Shown piece by piece: positions 7,274-15,499 of a stretch of 33,097 bases of DNA. The position numbers and the translations under genes were made by a program. Source of the DNA: Isosphaeraceae bacterium (GTDB lineage Bacteria > Planctomycetota > Planctomycetia > Isosphaerales > Isosphaeraceae); the NCBI GenBank assembly GCA_025356475.1, contig JANXSX010000024.1, positions 1 to 33,097 of the forward strand, in the 5' to 3' direction. The notes below the pieces were generated by a model, which saw only the letters and a list, made by a program, of their open reading frames with translations, was not told where the DNA came from and ran no database searches. Within the stretch, counting starts at the first letter, position 1. Every line of letters starts with the position of its first letter.

Positions 7274-8308
7274 ATGACAATTCCATTGCGACGAGCTCGG
7301 CTGGCATTTACTCTGATTGAACTCTTGGTGGTGATCGCAATCATCGCGGTACTGATTGCCTTGTTATTGCCTGCGGTCCAAGCAGCTCGGGAGTCGGCAA
7401 GGAGGATCCAGTGCGTGAACAATATGAAGCAGATCGGGCTGGCGATCGCAAATTACGAGAGCACTCACGGCTGTATCGTATCGGGATATGTAAGCTCGAC
7501 AGTTCCATTGACTCTCTTCCCCGTGTTGGGCTATAACCCGGACCCTCAGACGGGAGATAACGGCCCAGGTTGGGGGTGGCTGGCCTTGGTCTTGCCATAT
7601 GCTGAACAGACTCCGCTCTTCAATGCCATAAATGTGAATCTGCCGACATGGGTGGCGGCCAACGGGACCGTAGTGAACGTCCAGCTCAACGTCTATCTCT
7701 GCCCTTCCGCAAATAATCCGACCCCCACCTGCAAGATGGTCGATGAGAACCTGAGTCTCTTACCGGTTTCGAGTACAAGTTTTGCTCGGGCGAACTACCA
7801 GTACAATCAAGGTTGGAATGACACGGGGATGCCTGCGTCCGTCAATTACGACGATCCAGTCAAGGGCAACAACGGTCCACTCTATCGCAACAGTCGGGTC
7901 ACGTACGCGGCTGTGACCGACGGGCTGAGCAACACGATCGTCGCCGGCGAGAAATCGCCGTATCTTGCGGATGCCTCGTGGGTTGGGATCATTCCCGGAT
8001 ACCGCCACTTTGCGTACAATGCCTTCGCGAGCGCTGGGACAGGTGGGCTGGGCGTGAACTACGATTATGCGAGTGCAATTCTGGCATCACACAGCGGTCC
8101 ATCCCTTTACGAGAGCCCCTTGGTGATCCACCCTCCAAATAGCCCGCTCGGGCATACAGACGAGATGTTTTCACTTCATCCCGGGGGTGCGAATGTCTTG
8201 ATGGGTGATGGATCGATCCGATTCATCAAGCAATCGATCAATCTACTCACATGGCAGTCGATGAGCAGTCGAGCCAATGGGGAGGTGATCAGTGCCGACG
8301 CCCTTTAA
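7274..8308 (+). CDS. DUF1559 family protein with type IV prepilin-like N-terminus
   Basis: The 344-residue protein starts MTIPLRRARLAFTLIELLVV, a type II/IV pseudopilin leader. The processing site falls between A11 and F12, with the conserved Glu5 of the mature form at E16. It continues with the family pattern LLLPAVQAARESARRIQCVN and ends with the DUF1559 H-x9-DG motif (HPGGANVLMGDG). These proteins are greatly expanded in planctomycetes and are thought to be envelope or pseudopilin-like proteins of undefined role. The residue before the cleavage site is Ala, not the usual Gly. AGGAAAGG (7261-7268) supports the ATG at 7274. The next gene overlaps its end by 17 bases. Confidence 0.88.
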   Translation: MTIPLRRARLAFTLIELLVVIAIIAVLIALLLPAVQAARESARRIQCVNNMKQIGLAIANYESTHGCIVSGYVSSTVPLTLFPVLGYNPDPQTGDNGPGWGWLALVLPYAEQTPLFNAINVNLPTWVAANGTVVNVQLNVYLCPSANNPTPTCKMVDENLSLLPVSSTSFARANYQYNQGWNDTGMPASVNYDDPVKGNNGPLYRNSRVTYAAVTDGLSNTIVAGEKSPYLADASWVGIIPGYRHFAYNAFASAGTGGLGVNYDYASAILASHSGPSLYESPLVIHPPNSPLGHTDEMFSLHPGGANVLMGDGSIRFIKQSINLLTWQSMSSRANGEVISADAL

Positions 8309-8627
8309 CACCCAACGATCTTCGATTGCTCAAGTCTTACGAAAATCATTTGTAGTCTTATTCTTGGTTGGGTGCGGGGAACCGTCATCGCGAGAACTGA
8401 AGAATCGGCAGGAATTCGAGGCGCTATTGACCGCAGTCGTCTTGAAGGATCGCAAGGAGTTGGAACGTGACGCACTGCGGATCGAGGCTCGCCGCTCTGA
8501 GGGCGAGCTCTCCGAATCCATTTATGCTGACCTTCAGGAGATCATCAAGAAAGCGCGAGCGGGCGACTGGTCTACTTCTGAGAAGGAAGCTTATGCGTTT
8601 CGGGAACGACACCCGTATTTTCAGTAA
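8292..8627 (+). CDS. Small lipoprotein overlapping the DUF1559 gene
   Basis: The 111-residue protein starts at a GTG that lies inside the last codons of the DUF1559 gene, with GGAGG (8281-8285) correctly placed upstream. After a basic N-terminus comes KSFVVLFLVGCGEPSS, a short hydrophobic core with a lipobox-like LVGC, predicting lipidation at the Cys. The mature part is a charged helix-rich stretch (ELERDALRIEARRSEGELSE). A small lipoprotein after a DUF1559 gene is a recurring arrangement in planctomycetes as I know them, suggesting joint export or assembly. The overlap implies translational coupling. Confidence 0.7.
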   Translation: MPTPFNTQRSSIAQVLRKSFVVLFLVGCGEPSSRELKNRQEFEALLTAVVLKDRKELERDALRIEARRSEGELSESIYADLQEIIKKARAGDWSTSEKEAYAFRERHPYFQ

Positions 8628-8647
8628 TCCCACACTTGCCCGCCAGA

Positions 8648-9796
8648 TCATGCGTCCAACAACCAAAGGAGATGTGGGAGCGCCTTGCGGAACGGCAAAT
8701 CGTCGCGCGAGGACTCCAGGGCGGCGGCAACCCTCCGGGGTCCATCGAGCTCAGGGGCGTGAATAAATCTTGGTAACAAACACGTCATCGGCATGTCAAA
8801 CGTGACACGAACTTCGTCCGAGTTGGACTCGGGCCTTTCCACGCGGATGACGCCTGGCTGATCATCTTGGGCCGTCGAGATCCTTGCGCCGAGAAGTCGA
8901 GATGTCGTCAATTTTGGATCGACATCGACATCGATCGCGATTTCGACTGGTCCTTCGGGGCCCTGGAACGTGGCAGTTAGCTTGCCTGGAGTCCGTTTTG
9001 GCGTCGCGTCGGCCCTCCAGCCAAGCTGTCCTGCAAGCCATGCCACGAGCCAAGCGGCGAGTCGTGGTGGTTGTTCAGTGAGGGATGGAGCAGAGACTCG
9101 GATTTCGACTACAGAGATTTTCCGCAACCGATCCCTATCGCAAGGAAGGTCGAAGCCTTGCGCCAGCAGTTCACGCCATTGGGAGATCCCGAACCAGGCT
9201 GTATCACGTGCGTGGGCGTTGATCGCGGGGTCGAGTCCAAGTCGGAGGGAGGCCACAGTGGCCCCCGGATCGGGCAGGTCAAGTATGAGACGCGAGCATT
9301 CCCCGGCGAGGTCCCGGAACAGGGTTCCGGCATTCTGGGGATCGTCGGCCCACCAGAGGATGAAGGGGAGATCGGCTTCCAACAGCGGGAGGACTGCGCC
9401 TGGGAGGAGTGAAACGGCGTCAGGCCCGGCATTCAAAATGATCAGCTCTGAGCAAACTTGGGGGAGCCCAGGGGCTGGGAGATGACACTGGGCTGACACG
9501 AGTGCGGTCACCTCCTTCGCCGAATCCGTCGTTCGATTCAGGACGATCGATCGCGATGGAAACCGGGCGGCCACGATCCCGAGCTCGTCTTCGAGTCTTT
9601 TAGAGCCTCCGCGTGGAGCGACCACCACCAGGTTGGCCAGTACGACCCGAGTCACGTTGGGATGTTCAAGCTCCGGCCCACCGATACGCTCTGCGGCGGG
9701 CCCCCACAGCCTCACTAGTTCCGTCTCGATGGCGCTCGGATCGACTTGAATCCCCTGACCTTGGAGGAATGCGTCGCTGGCGGTGTCGACAGACAT
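8648..9796 (-). CDS. opcA: Glucose-6-phosphate dehydrogenase assembly protein OpcA
   Basis: The 382-residue protein matches OpcA, the factor that helps assemble or redox-activate glucose-6-phosphate dehydrogenase in cyanobacteria and actinobacteria. Recognisable features include the central SELIILNAGPDAVSLLPGAV and the LPFILWWADDPQ region with its paired Trp, plus the acidic C-terminus. The ATG at 9796 is preferred over a TTG at 9805 because GGAG lies 10 bases before it. It follows zwf on the same strand with a 98-base gap, the conserved zwf-opcA order. It converges with the lipoprotein gene only 20 bases away. Confidence 0.88.
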   Translation of the reverse strand: MSVDTASDAFLQGQGIQVDPSAIETELVRLWGPAAERIGGPELEHPNVTRVVLANLVVVAPRGGSKRLEDELGIVAARFPSRSIVLNRTTDSAKEVTALVSAQCHLPAPGLPQVCSELIILNAGPDAVSLLPGAVLPLLEADLPFILWWADDPQNAGTLFRDLAGECSRLILDLPDPGATVASLRLGLDPAINAHARDTAWFGISQWRELLAQGFDLPCDRDRLRKISVVEIRVSAPSLTEQPPRLAAWLVAWLAGQLGWRADATPKRTPGKLTATFQGPEGPVEIAIDVDVDPKLTTSRLLGARISTAQDDQPGVIRVERPESNSDEVRVTFDMPMTCLLPRFIHAPELDGPRRVAAALESSRDDLPFRKALPHLLWLLDA

Positions 9797-9894
9797 TGGG
9801 CTCAAGCTCCAGGGAGGTTGGGAGGCAATTCCTCACGCATACGCATGCAGACCATTGCGATCGTCGTTTACTTGGGCGGAGATCCCTACGTCAC

Positions 9895-11433
9895 TCAGAG
9901 TCGTCGCCAACCCCCCTCGCGATCGACCAGGCTGTTGGCGGCTTCAGGCCCCCAGGTCCCGGCAGCATACGGAATAGGAGCGGGTGAAACGCCGCTCGAC
10001 CAAGAGTCGAGAATCGCATTCACAAACTGCCAGGCACTTTCCACTTCATCCGTACGTGTGAACAACGTTGGGTCACCGAGCATGACGTCGAGCAAGAGTC
10101 GTTCGTAGGCTTCGGGTGGGGGAGAAGCGAAGGCGGTCCCATAACGGAAATCCATCCGCACTTCTTGAAGCCGCCTACGTGATGCGGGAACCTTGGCCTG
10201 GAATGCCAGGCTGGCCCCTTCGTTAGGCTGGATACGGAGAACCAGCATGTTGCCGGCGGCAGCCTCACCCGCGTCGAACTCGAAGAGTCGGGTGGGTGGA
10301 TTTTTGAACTGGATCGCGATCTCCGTGGCGCGTTTTGGGAGCCGTTTGCCGGTCCGCAAGTAGAACGGGACGCCCGCCCACCGCCAGTTCTCTAGAGTGA
10401 GCTTCATGGCAATGTAGGTTTCGGTCGTGCTCTCCGGCTTGACCCCTTTTTCTTGGAGGTAGCCGGCGACTTCCTTCCCCTGTGAGGAGCCGGCAATATA
10501 TTGGCCTCGCACGACATTCTTAGCAACATCCTCGGCGCTCCAGCGGGGCAGGGCTTGGAGAACCTTCACCTTTTCGCTGCGCACCGCGTCTGCTGAGAGA
10601 TTGACAGGGGGCTCCATCGCGACGAGGCAGAGGAGTTGCATCATATGGTTCTGAACCATATCGCGGATCGCGCCTGCGGTGTCGTAATACGCACCTCGGC
10701 CACCGGCCATGCCGACATCCTCGGCCATCGTGATTTGCACAGACTCGACATGCTCGCGGTCCCAAAGCGACTCGAAGATGGTATTCCCGAATCGAAGCGC
10801 CAGTATATTTTGAACCGTTTCTTTACCAAGGTAATGGTCGATACGATAGACCTGGCGTTCGTCGAGAACTTTGGAAACCTCGCCGTTGAGTTTCTGGGCG
10901 CTCGGCAGGTCATGACCGAACGGTTTTTCAATAACCACTCGGCTCCAGGGCCCGGCTTGCCAAGGGGAGTAGATCAAACCCGCTTTCCCGAGGCCTTCGA
11001 GGATCGTGCCGAAGAACTCCGGGGCGACCGCGAGATAGAAAAGCCGATTTCCCCGAGTCCCGTGCGATTTATCGATCTCATCGAGCTTGGTCTTGAGATT
11101 TTCGTAAGCGGTAGCATCATCAAACGTGCCTGAGGTGAACGCCAGTCGGGGGGCGAACTGGGGCCAGAACGCGTCGACGCCCGCTCCCGCAAATTCGTCG
11201 AGACTCAGCTTCATTTCTTCACGGAACTTGTCATCGGTCCAATCGCGTCGCGCGAAGCCGACGATTGCGCATTCCGCTGGCAGGTGACCTTCCCTCGCAA
11301 GTTGGAAGAACGCAGGAGCCAGCTTGCGGTGTGTCAAATCGCCCGTGGCCCCGAACAGGACCACCGCACAAGGTTCGGGGACCCGAGTCCGTGGTAGTCC
11401 CTGACGAAGCGGATTGGCTTCAGTGGTCGACAT
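9895..11433 (-). CDS. zwf: Glucose-6-phosphate 1-dehydrogenase
   Basis: This 512-residue enzyme oxidises glucose 6-phosphate to 6-phosphogluconolactone with NAD(P)+, the first step of the oxidative pentose phosphate pathway. The dinucleotide-binding loop FGATGDLTHRKL (residues 27-38) and the substrate/active-site signature RIDHYLGKE (197-205) are intact, and length is normal for the family. The conserved C-terminal glucose-6-phosphate binding half is complete, ending near YAAGTWGPEAA. opcA follows downstream. The upstream 311 bases are shared with the divergent HAF-repeat gene. Confidence 0.95.
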   Translation of the reverse strand: MSTTEANPLRQGLPRTRVPEPCAVVLFGATGDLTHRKLAPAFFQLAREGHLPAECAIVGFARRDWTDDKFREEMKLSLDEFAGAGVDAFWPQFAPRLAFTSGTFDDATAYENLKTKLDEIDKSHGTRGNRLFYLAVAPEFFGTILEGLGKAGLIYSPWQAGPWSRVVIEKPFGHDLPSAQKLNGEVSKVLDERQVYRIDHYLGKETVQNILALRFGNTIFESLWDREHVESVQITMAEDVGMAGGRGAYYDTAGAIRDMVQNHMMQLLCLVAMEPPVNLSADAVRSEKVKVLQALPRWSAEDVAKNVVRGQYIAGSSQGKEVAGYLQEKGVKPESTTETYIAMKLTLENWRWAGVPFYLRTGKRLPKRATEIAIQFKNPPTRLFEFDAGEAAAGNMLVLRIQPNEGASLAFQAKVPASRRRLQEVRMDFRYGTAFASPPPEAYERLLLDVMLGDPTLFTRTDEVESAWQFVNAILDSWSSGVSPAPIPYAAGTWGPEAANSLVDREGGWRRL

Positions 11434-11567
11434 GATCGAGCCCGGGGTCCCGAGGAAGAAATTACGAGAACAATTCCAACGCGTTTAGTTTACAAATTCG
11501 ATCCTACCCAGGGCAAGCGAGTCCGGGCCCTTCCACGTCCTACACACAAAGATTCGGCGTGCTCGGG

Positions 11568-11596
11568 TTGACCTGTTTTCGCGAACCGGATAGGGT
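11568..11596 (+). promoter_or_regulatory. Weak sigma70-like promoter for the HAF-repeat gene
   Basis: TTGACC (11568-11573) and TAGGGT (11591-11596) have a 17-base spacer. The -35 is good and the -10 poor. It would give a leader of about 140 bases containing the hairpin at 11661-11686. The rest of the 311-base divergent gap shows no gene. Confidence 0.25.
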
Positions 11597-11655
11597 TCAT
11601 CGGTCATGGGGTCGAGAAACTTGAGGGTTTTCCGATTTCCGTGGGATTCTGCAAT

Positions 11656-11686
11656 GATTGGATTGGACGCAAGGTTCAGTCCAATC
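11656..11686 (+). promoter_or_regulatory. Leader hairpin built from GATTGGA repeats
   Basis: GATTGGAC (11661-11668) and GTCCAATC (11679-11686) form a perfect 8-bp stem with a 10-base loop, 58 bases before the HAF gene start. A second GATTGGA overlaps at 11656-11662. The same element returns inside the signal-peptide coding region as a 17-base palindrome at 11854-11870 (CGATTGGA, T, TCCAATCG). It could be an RNA hairpin or a protein binding site. Confidence 0.4.
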
Positions 11687-11744
11687 GTAGGTTAGCTCGG
11701 CTGGAGATGGATCTTCTTGCCCCGCGAAACAGGAGGGATTCTCT

Positions 11745-12884
11745 GTGAACGTGCTACGTCGTGTCTCCATGAGATGTCGCCAGGTTTTGGCCGTATCGGC
11801 CCTCGTCGTTGCAGTTCCGACACTCTCCGCTGCCGACCCGCTCAAGACGGGTCCGATTGGATTCCAATCGCTTTCCGCTCTCAGTATCACGCAACCGAGC
11901 GGACTAGGCGCGAACGGGTTGGTCGTGGGTCAATTGAATAAGAGTGGCCAACTTCACGCGGCCACCGGTGTTACCGGTGCCCCGGTGAGCGACCTTGGCA
12001 CCCTCGGCGGGAACTATTCTTCCGCGAGTGCCTCGAATGCATCGGGGACCGTCGTCGGCGAGTCGAATCTCGCGGACAATACAACGACTCGTGGTTTCGT
12101 GCTCCAGCCTGGCGGCACGATGCAAGACGTTGGCACCTTGGGTGGAAATACAAGCACCGCGACCGGGATCAACGATGCTGGCCAGGTTGTCGGCGGAGCC
12201 GCGATCGCCAGCGGGGAAACTCGCGGTTTTGTCCGATCGACCGGTGGCACCCTGACGAATGTCGGCACGCTGGGCGGGAATTATAGTATCGCCAATGGCA
12301 TCAATGCCTTTGGATTGGTTGTCGGCCAGTCGAACACGTCCGGCGGCGATATGCACGCCTTTTCGTACAAGGGTGGTACGATCAAGGACCTGGGGACCCT
12401 TGGTGGCAACTTCAGTGTGGCCTCCGGGGTGAATAACAGCGGTCAGGTTGTTGGCCAGTCGTTCACCGCCAACAACGCCGCTGCTCATGCTTTCTTGTAT
12501 GATGGCACGAAGATGAATGACCTCGGGACGTTGAGTGGTTTCAGCGCCAGTGCTGCCGACAGCATCAATAACTCAGGTCAAGTTGTCGGCAAGATGTATG
12601 GGATGCTCGACCCCAAGACCGGTAAGTTCCTCCAGCATGCGTTCATCTATAGCAATGGGGTCATGACGGATCTGAACTCATTGGTTCCCTCGAGTTCAGG
12701 TATGGTGCTGAACGAGGCTACCGGGATTGACGATCAAGGTCGCATCGTTGGGATTGGTACACTCAATGGAAAGTCACAAGCGTTCCTAATCACCGTCCAG
12801 ACGGTTCCTGAGCCCACCACACTGGTCGCTTTTGGAATCCTCGGAGCCCTGGTCCTGGCAAGGAAGCTTCGCCAAGGCCATTGA
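11745..12884 (+). CDS. Extracellular HAF-repeat protein with PEP-CTERM anchor
   Basis: The 379-residue exported protein has a signal peptide (to about TLSAADP, residue 31). It carries repeats of the HAF type, with units such as DLGTLGGNYSSASASN, NDAGQVVGG, DLGTLGGNFSVASGVNNSGQ, giving at least five units between residues 80 and 310. The C-terminus is a complete PEP-CTERM signal: VPEPTT, a hydrophobic segment (LVAFGILGALVLA) and a basic end (RKLRQGH). In the family this is recognised by an exosortase, which sorts the protein to the cell surface or matrix. No exosortase is in the window. The GTG start is fixed by AGGAGG (11731-11736), 8 bases upstream. Confidence 0.9.
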   Translation: MNVLRRVSMRCRQVLAVSALVVAVPTLSAADPLKTGPIGFQSLSALSITQPSGLGANGLVVGQLNKSGQLHAATGVTGAPVSDLGTLGGNYSSASASNASGTVVGESNLADNTTTRGFVLQPGGTMQDVGTLGGNTSTATGINDAGQVVGGAAIASGETRGFVRSTGGTLTNVGTLGGNYSIANGINAFGLVVGQSNTSGGDMHAFSYKGGTIKDLGTLGGNFSVASGVNNSGQVVGQSFTANNAAAHAFLYDGTKMNDLGTLSGFSASAADSINNSGQVVGKMYGMLDPKTGKFLQHAFIYSNGVMTDLNSLVPSSSGMVLNEATGIDDQGRIVGIGTLNGKSQAFLITVQTVPEPTTLVAFGILGALVLARKLRQGH

Positions 12885-12958
12885 GCAACGGGACGGAAAG
12901 AACGCCCCAGTTTCTCAGATATTCCCGAATCACTCTGCATTCGGAATGACATATCAGA

Positions 12959-13011
12959 ACTCGTTCCTACGTTTTGCGTGGGAATGCCTTCCGGGGCGCT
13001 CTTGCGTCCGG
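12959..13011. repeat. Dispersed double-hairpin repeat (GTTCC-TACG type)
   Basis: GTTCCTACG (12963-12971) pairs with CGTGGGAAT (12977-12985), with two wobble pairs. It is followed directly by a second stem at 12991-13011 (CCGGGGCGC / GCGTCCGG). The first hairpin is a diverged copy of the perfect CTCGTTCCCACGG palindrome at 23328-23357. The location, downstream of the HAF gene and between convergent genes, is typical of REP-like repeats. Confidence 0.55.
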
Positions 13012-13057
13012 TTGTGGACTTATGGGCGTGGCTTGAATCTCTCTGTCATTTGTCGTA

Positions 13058-13081
13058 AATGTCGGGATCGAAGTCGACATT
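13058..13081. terminator. Hairpin between convergent HAF and CHR genes
   Basis: AATGTCG (13058-13064) and CGACATT (13075-13081) form a perfect 7-bp stem with a 10-base loop. It sits in the 233-base gap between the HAF gene stop (12884) and the CHR gene stop (13118). A bidirectional terminator is the simplest reading. A TATGAC/GTCATA dyad follows at 13087-13108. Confidence 0.4.
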
Positions 13082-13117
13082 GAGCGTATGACACATAGGA
13101 GAGTCATAGAAGCTTCG

Positions 13118-13657
13118 TCAAATCAATCCAACCAGAAGCAATCTCGCAGTTGAGAATACGTAGGAGGTCGTCCCGGCTGCGAGAATGATCCAAAGTGTGT
13201 CAATTTTAGTTCTCAGAAGTAAAACGATTGTGACAAGAGCGATCAGTAGCATAAGCGGGTCAGTGAGGGCAGCGGTGGCAAGTGGAATTGAAGCGGCGAG
13301 TAGAAGTCCTGCGCTAGCCAATACGACGGACTGTAGGACCATACGCACTCTAGGATGATCATATTTCTTGCCGACAAAGTGGACCAAGGGAATAACGGAT
13401 AAGGCCGGACTGACCATTGCAAGCCAACCGGCGCATGCACCTGGGATGCCCAGCGCGTAGTACCCCACCGTCACCACGTAGAGTCCGACAGGACCGGGGG
13501 TCATGCGGGTGATCACAACAGCTTCGTTCAACTGTGTATCCGTCAGCAGTTGGCCTTTTACGACCAACTCCTCCCGCACAACTGGCAATGACGCAAGCCC
13601 TGCGAAGCTCGTGATAGTGGCCTTTAGCAATACGAGATACAACACGACAAGTTTCAT
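13118..13657 (-). CDS. Chromate transporter family protein, second CHR half
   Basis: The 179-residue polytopic protein matches a single CHR domain. The N-terminus has FAGLASLPVVREELVV, corresponding to the 'fGGg.a.ip.i..e' signature, and a TPGPVGLYVVTVGY segment with the conserved PGP. About five or six hydrophobic segments follow. Short CHR proteins work as pairs of oppositely oriented halves; the family exports chromate, though some members have other anion substrates. Its ATG overlaps the stop of the preceding CHR gene (ATGA, 13654-13657), so the two are probably translated together in fixed ratio. GC is markedly lower than in the flanking genes (about 40-48% on lines I counted). Confidence 0.82.
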   Translation of the reverse strand: MKLVVLYLVLLKATITSFAGLASLPVVREELVVKGQLLTDTQLNEAVVITRMTPGPVGLYVVTVGYYALGIPGACAGWLAMVSPALSVIPLVHFVGKKYDHPRVRMVLQSVVLASAGLLLAASIPLATAALTDPLMLLIALVTIVLLLRTKIDTLWIILAAGTTSYVFSTARLLLVGLI

Positions 13658-14205
13658 CGTCTATTGATTGGTAAGAGTAGCCCCACAATGACGGCGGCAA
13701 ATAAGATCTGTACCGACGATATGTTCATCAATGCTTTCGCTCCGAAGGCAAGACCGACAAGCATAAGGGGAAGAATCCAGTTGGTGCGTTTTACGTGCGG
13801 CTTAGCAATGGTCCAACAGGTGACGACCGTGATACCCACCGCCGCAGTTGTAGCTCCTTGAATGACAATCATCCACGTGGGGTTGCGACTTATTTGATTG
13901 AAACCGACAGTCATTAACACCACGATTATGGCGCAAGGAACGGAAGCAGCAAGCAAAGCGACGACGGCACCCGTAAATCCCCTGAGAACCCAGCCCACAC
14001 TGGTGCAGAACGCAAGAAGATTAGTCCCGGGTGTAAGTCGAGAGAGGGCATAACAAAGCCCGAACTGCGAATCATCGATCCAGCCTTTCCTCGCTACCAG
14101 TTCTCGATGGAGGACCGCCGTGCTCGCGCTGCCGCCGCCAAACGTGAAGTTGGCATAACGAATAAACAATTCGGCGATCCTCAAAACAGATACGCGCTTA
14201 CTCAT
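13654..14205 (-). CDS. Chromate transporter family protein, first CHR half
   Basis: The 183-residue membrane protein is the partner of the next gene. It has the FTFGGGSASTAVLHRELVAR signature with the FGGG motif, followed by SRLTPGTNLLAFCTSVGW where the usual PGP is PGT. Several membrane helices follow. I chose the ATG at 14205, which leaves 19 bases to the metallophosphoesterase stop; the open frame extends upstream but would enter that gene. Together the pair makes a two-subunit CHR transporter. Low GC suggests acquisition by transfer. No chrB or other chromate-resistance gene is nearby, so the substrate is not proven. Confidence 0.82.
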   Translation of the reverse strand: MSKRVSVLRIAELFIRYANFTFGGGSASTAVLHRELVARKGWIDDSQFGLCYALSRLTPGTNLLAFCTSVGWVLRGFTGAVVALLAASVPCAIIVVLMTVGFNQISRNPTWMIVIQGATTAAVGITVVTCWTIAKPHVKRTNWILPLMLVGLAFGAKALMNISSVQILFAAVIVGLLLPINRR

Positions 14206-14224
14206 AATCGTTTCTTCACGTTGT

Positions 14225-15499
14225 CTATGGCTTAACCAGTTGTTTTTGAACTCGTATCTTCTGGAAAAGAGAGAGATTTTTGGAATACTCACAACTTCGA
14301 GCGGTCGAAATTTCAACCGCTTTGCGAAGGCTTCGCAAGGCAACTCGCGAGTAGTCGATCTCGGGTTGAACCCGGGTCACATCGCAACGAAGCGTGACCC
14401 GGGCGATCTCCGGCATGCAGCCGCCGAATCTCAAGGGATGTTTGCCACCGACTCCCTGGCTGACGAAGAGCAGGGTTCGACCTCTGCGAAAGATCCCCCG
14501 GTCGTAGCGGCGGCTGAAGCGGCTCGGCATCATGATCGGACCGAGGATAGGAACTCGAATCTGTCCGCCGTGATTGTGCCCTGCGAGCACGAGATTCACA
14601 CCCGCACTGGCAAACTTCGGAAAGGTGTCCGGGGCGTGCGAGAGAACGATCGACGCGTCGGACTCGGGCATGGCTTGGGTATCGAGCTCGGGCCCCCACG
14701 GGGTGGATGTTCCGCCCAGGGCAAGGGTTGCGCCTTGGTGTTCGACCGTGGTCCAAGCCCCTTCCAGATTGGTATACCCCGCCCGTTCCAGCGATGCGAC
14801 CAATCCATCAACATCGTGAGCCAGGTCGTGATTTCCTAGAATCGCAAACTTGCCGAGCCGCGCGGTGAGAGGGCCAAGAACGGGCTCGACCCATGCGATC
14901 CCCTCGTCATTGTCAATCATGTCACCTGTGAACAAGATCAGGTCGCATACTCCCCATTCCTGAGCGGCTCGGGAGACGGCTTCGAAATATCGACGGTGGT
15001 AGCACGGGGCAAAGTGAAAGTCAGTCAGGTGGAGGATCGTCAAACCGTCGAGCGCCGGGGGGAGTCCTGGGAGGGTCAGTGTGGTCTCAACCCTGCGGAG
15101 ACGCAACGACTCGTTCCCGCGTAGCCGATGCATCCAGTGATACCGACCTTCTCCAATGTACGAATCACGATCGGTCATTGGCCACTCGGCAGATTCGAAC
15201 ACAACTCCCGAGGGATGTTGCCGAACCAGCCGGAGTACTGTTGTGACTGGCAAGGCGACACAGCCCACCGCCAGGCAGAGCAATCCATAAGCCTGCGCCA
15301 CCACGGACCATTCTCCCTGCCAGGTCGACCAAAGCAGGAGCAGACTTGCGAGGCTTCCCAGGCTAAATAGGGTCATATTCCAACGCGAGACGTTGTGTTC
15401 GTTGACACCAAGCCCGTGCAGGACGTTGACCGTCCAGATCCAGAACGCGACGTGTCCAACCGCGATCGGGATCAGAAACCAACCTGCAAAGAATGTCAT
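14225..15499 (-). CDS. Membrane-anchored calcineurin-like metallophosphoesterase
   Basis: The 424-residue protein has three N-terminal hydrophobic segments (about residues 3-25, 43-59 and 66-90). A YkuE/LpxG-like phosphoesterase domain follows. Metal ligands are all present: D160-F-H162, G-D193, GNHD (222-225), H288 and GHNH (307-310). Relatives hydrolyse phosphodiester or pyrophosphate bonds in lipids such as UDP-2,3-diacylglucosamine, but the substrate here is not readable. The ATG overlaps the stop of the PAS-GAF-receiver gene (15496-15499, ATGA), implying translational coupling. The last about 30 residues (EYSKNLSLFQKIRVQKQLVK) are encoded by lower-GC DNA, as if the end were replaced when the CHR genes arrived. 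Confidence 0.85.
   Translation of the reverse strand: MTFFAGWFLIPIAVGHVAFWIWTVNVLHGLGVNEHNVSRWNMTLFSLGSLASLLLLWSTWQGEWSVVAQAYGLLCLAVGCVALPVTTVLRLVRQHPSGVVFESAEWPMTDRDSYIGEGRYHWMHRLRGNESLRLRRVETTLTLPGLPPALDGLTILHLTDFHFAPCYHRRYFEAVSRAAQEWGVCDLILFTGDMIDNDEGIAWVEPVLGPLTARLGKFAILGNHDLAHDVDGLVASLERAGYTNLEGAWTTVEHQGATLALGGTSTPWGPELDTQAMPESDASIVLSHAPDTFPKFASAGVNLVLAGHNHGGQIRVPILGPIMMPSRFSRRYDRGIFRRGRTLLFVSQGVGGKHPLRFGGCMPEIARVTLRCDVTRVQPEIDYSRVALRSLRKAVEISTARSCEYSKNLSLFQKIRVQKQLVKP

Noticed and set aside
11904-12488. 194-codon antisense frame with apparent internal repeats in the HAF gene
   Set aside because: The periodicity is that of the HAF repeats read in reverse, and there is no plausible start site.
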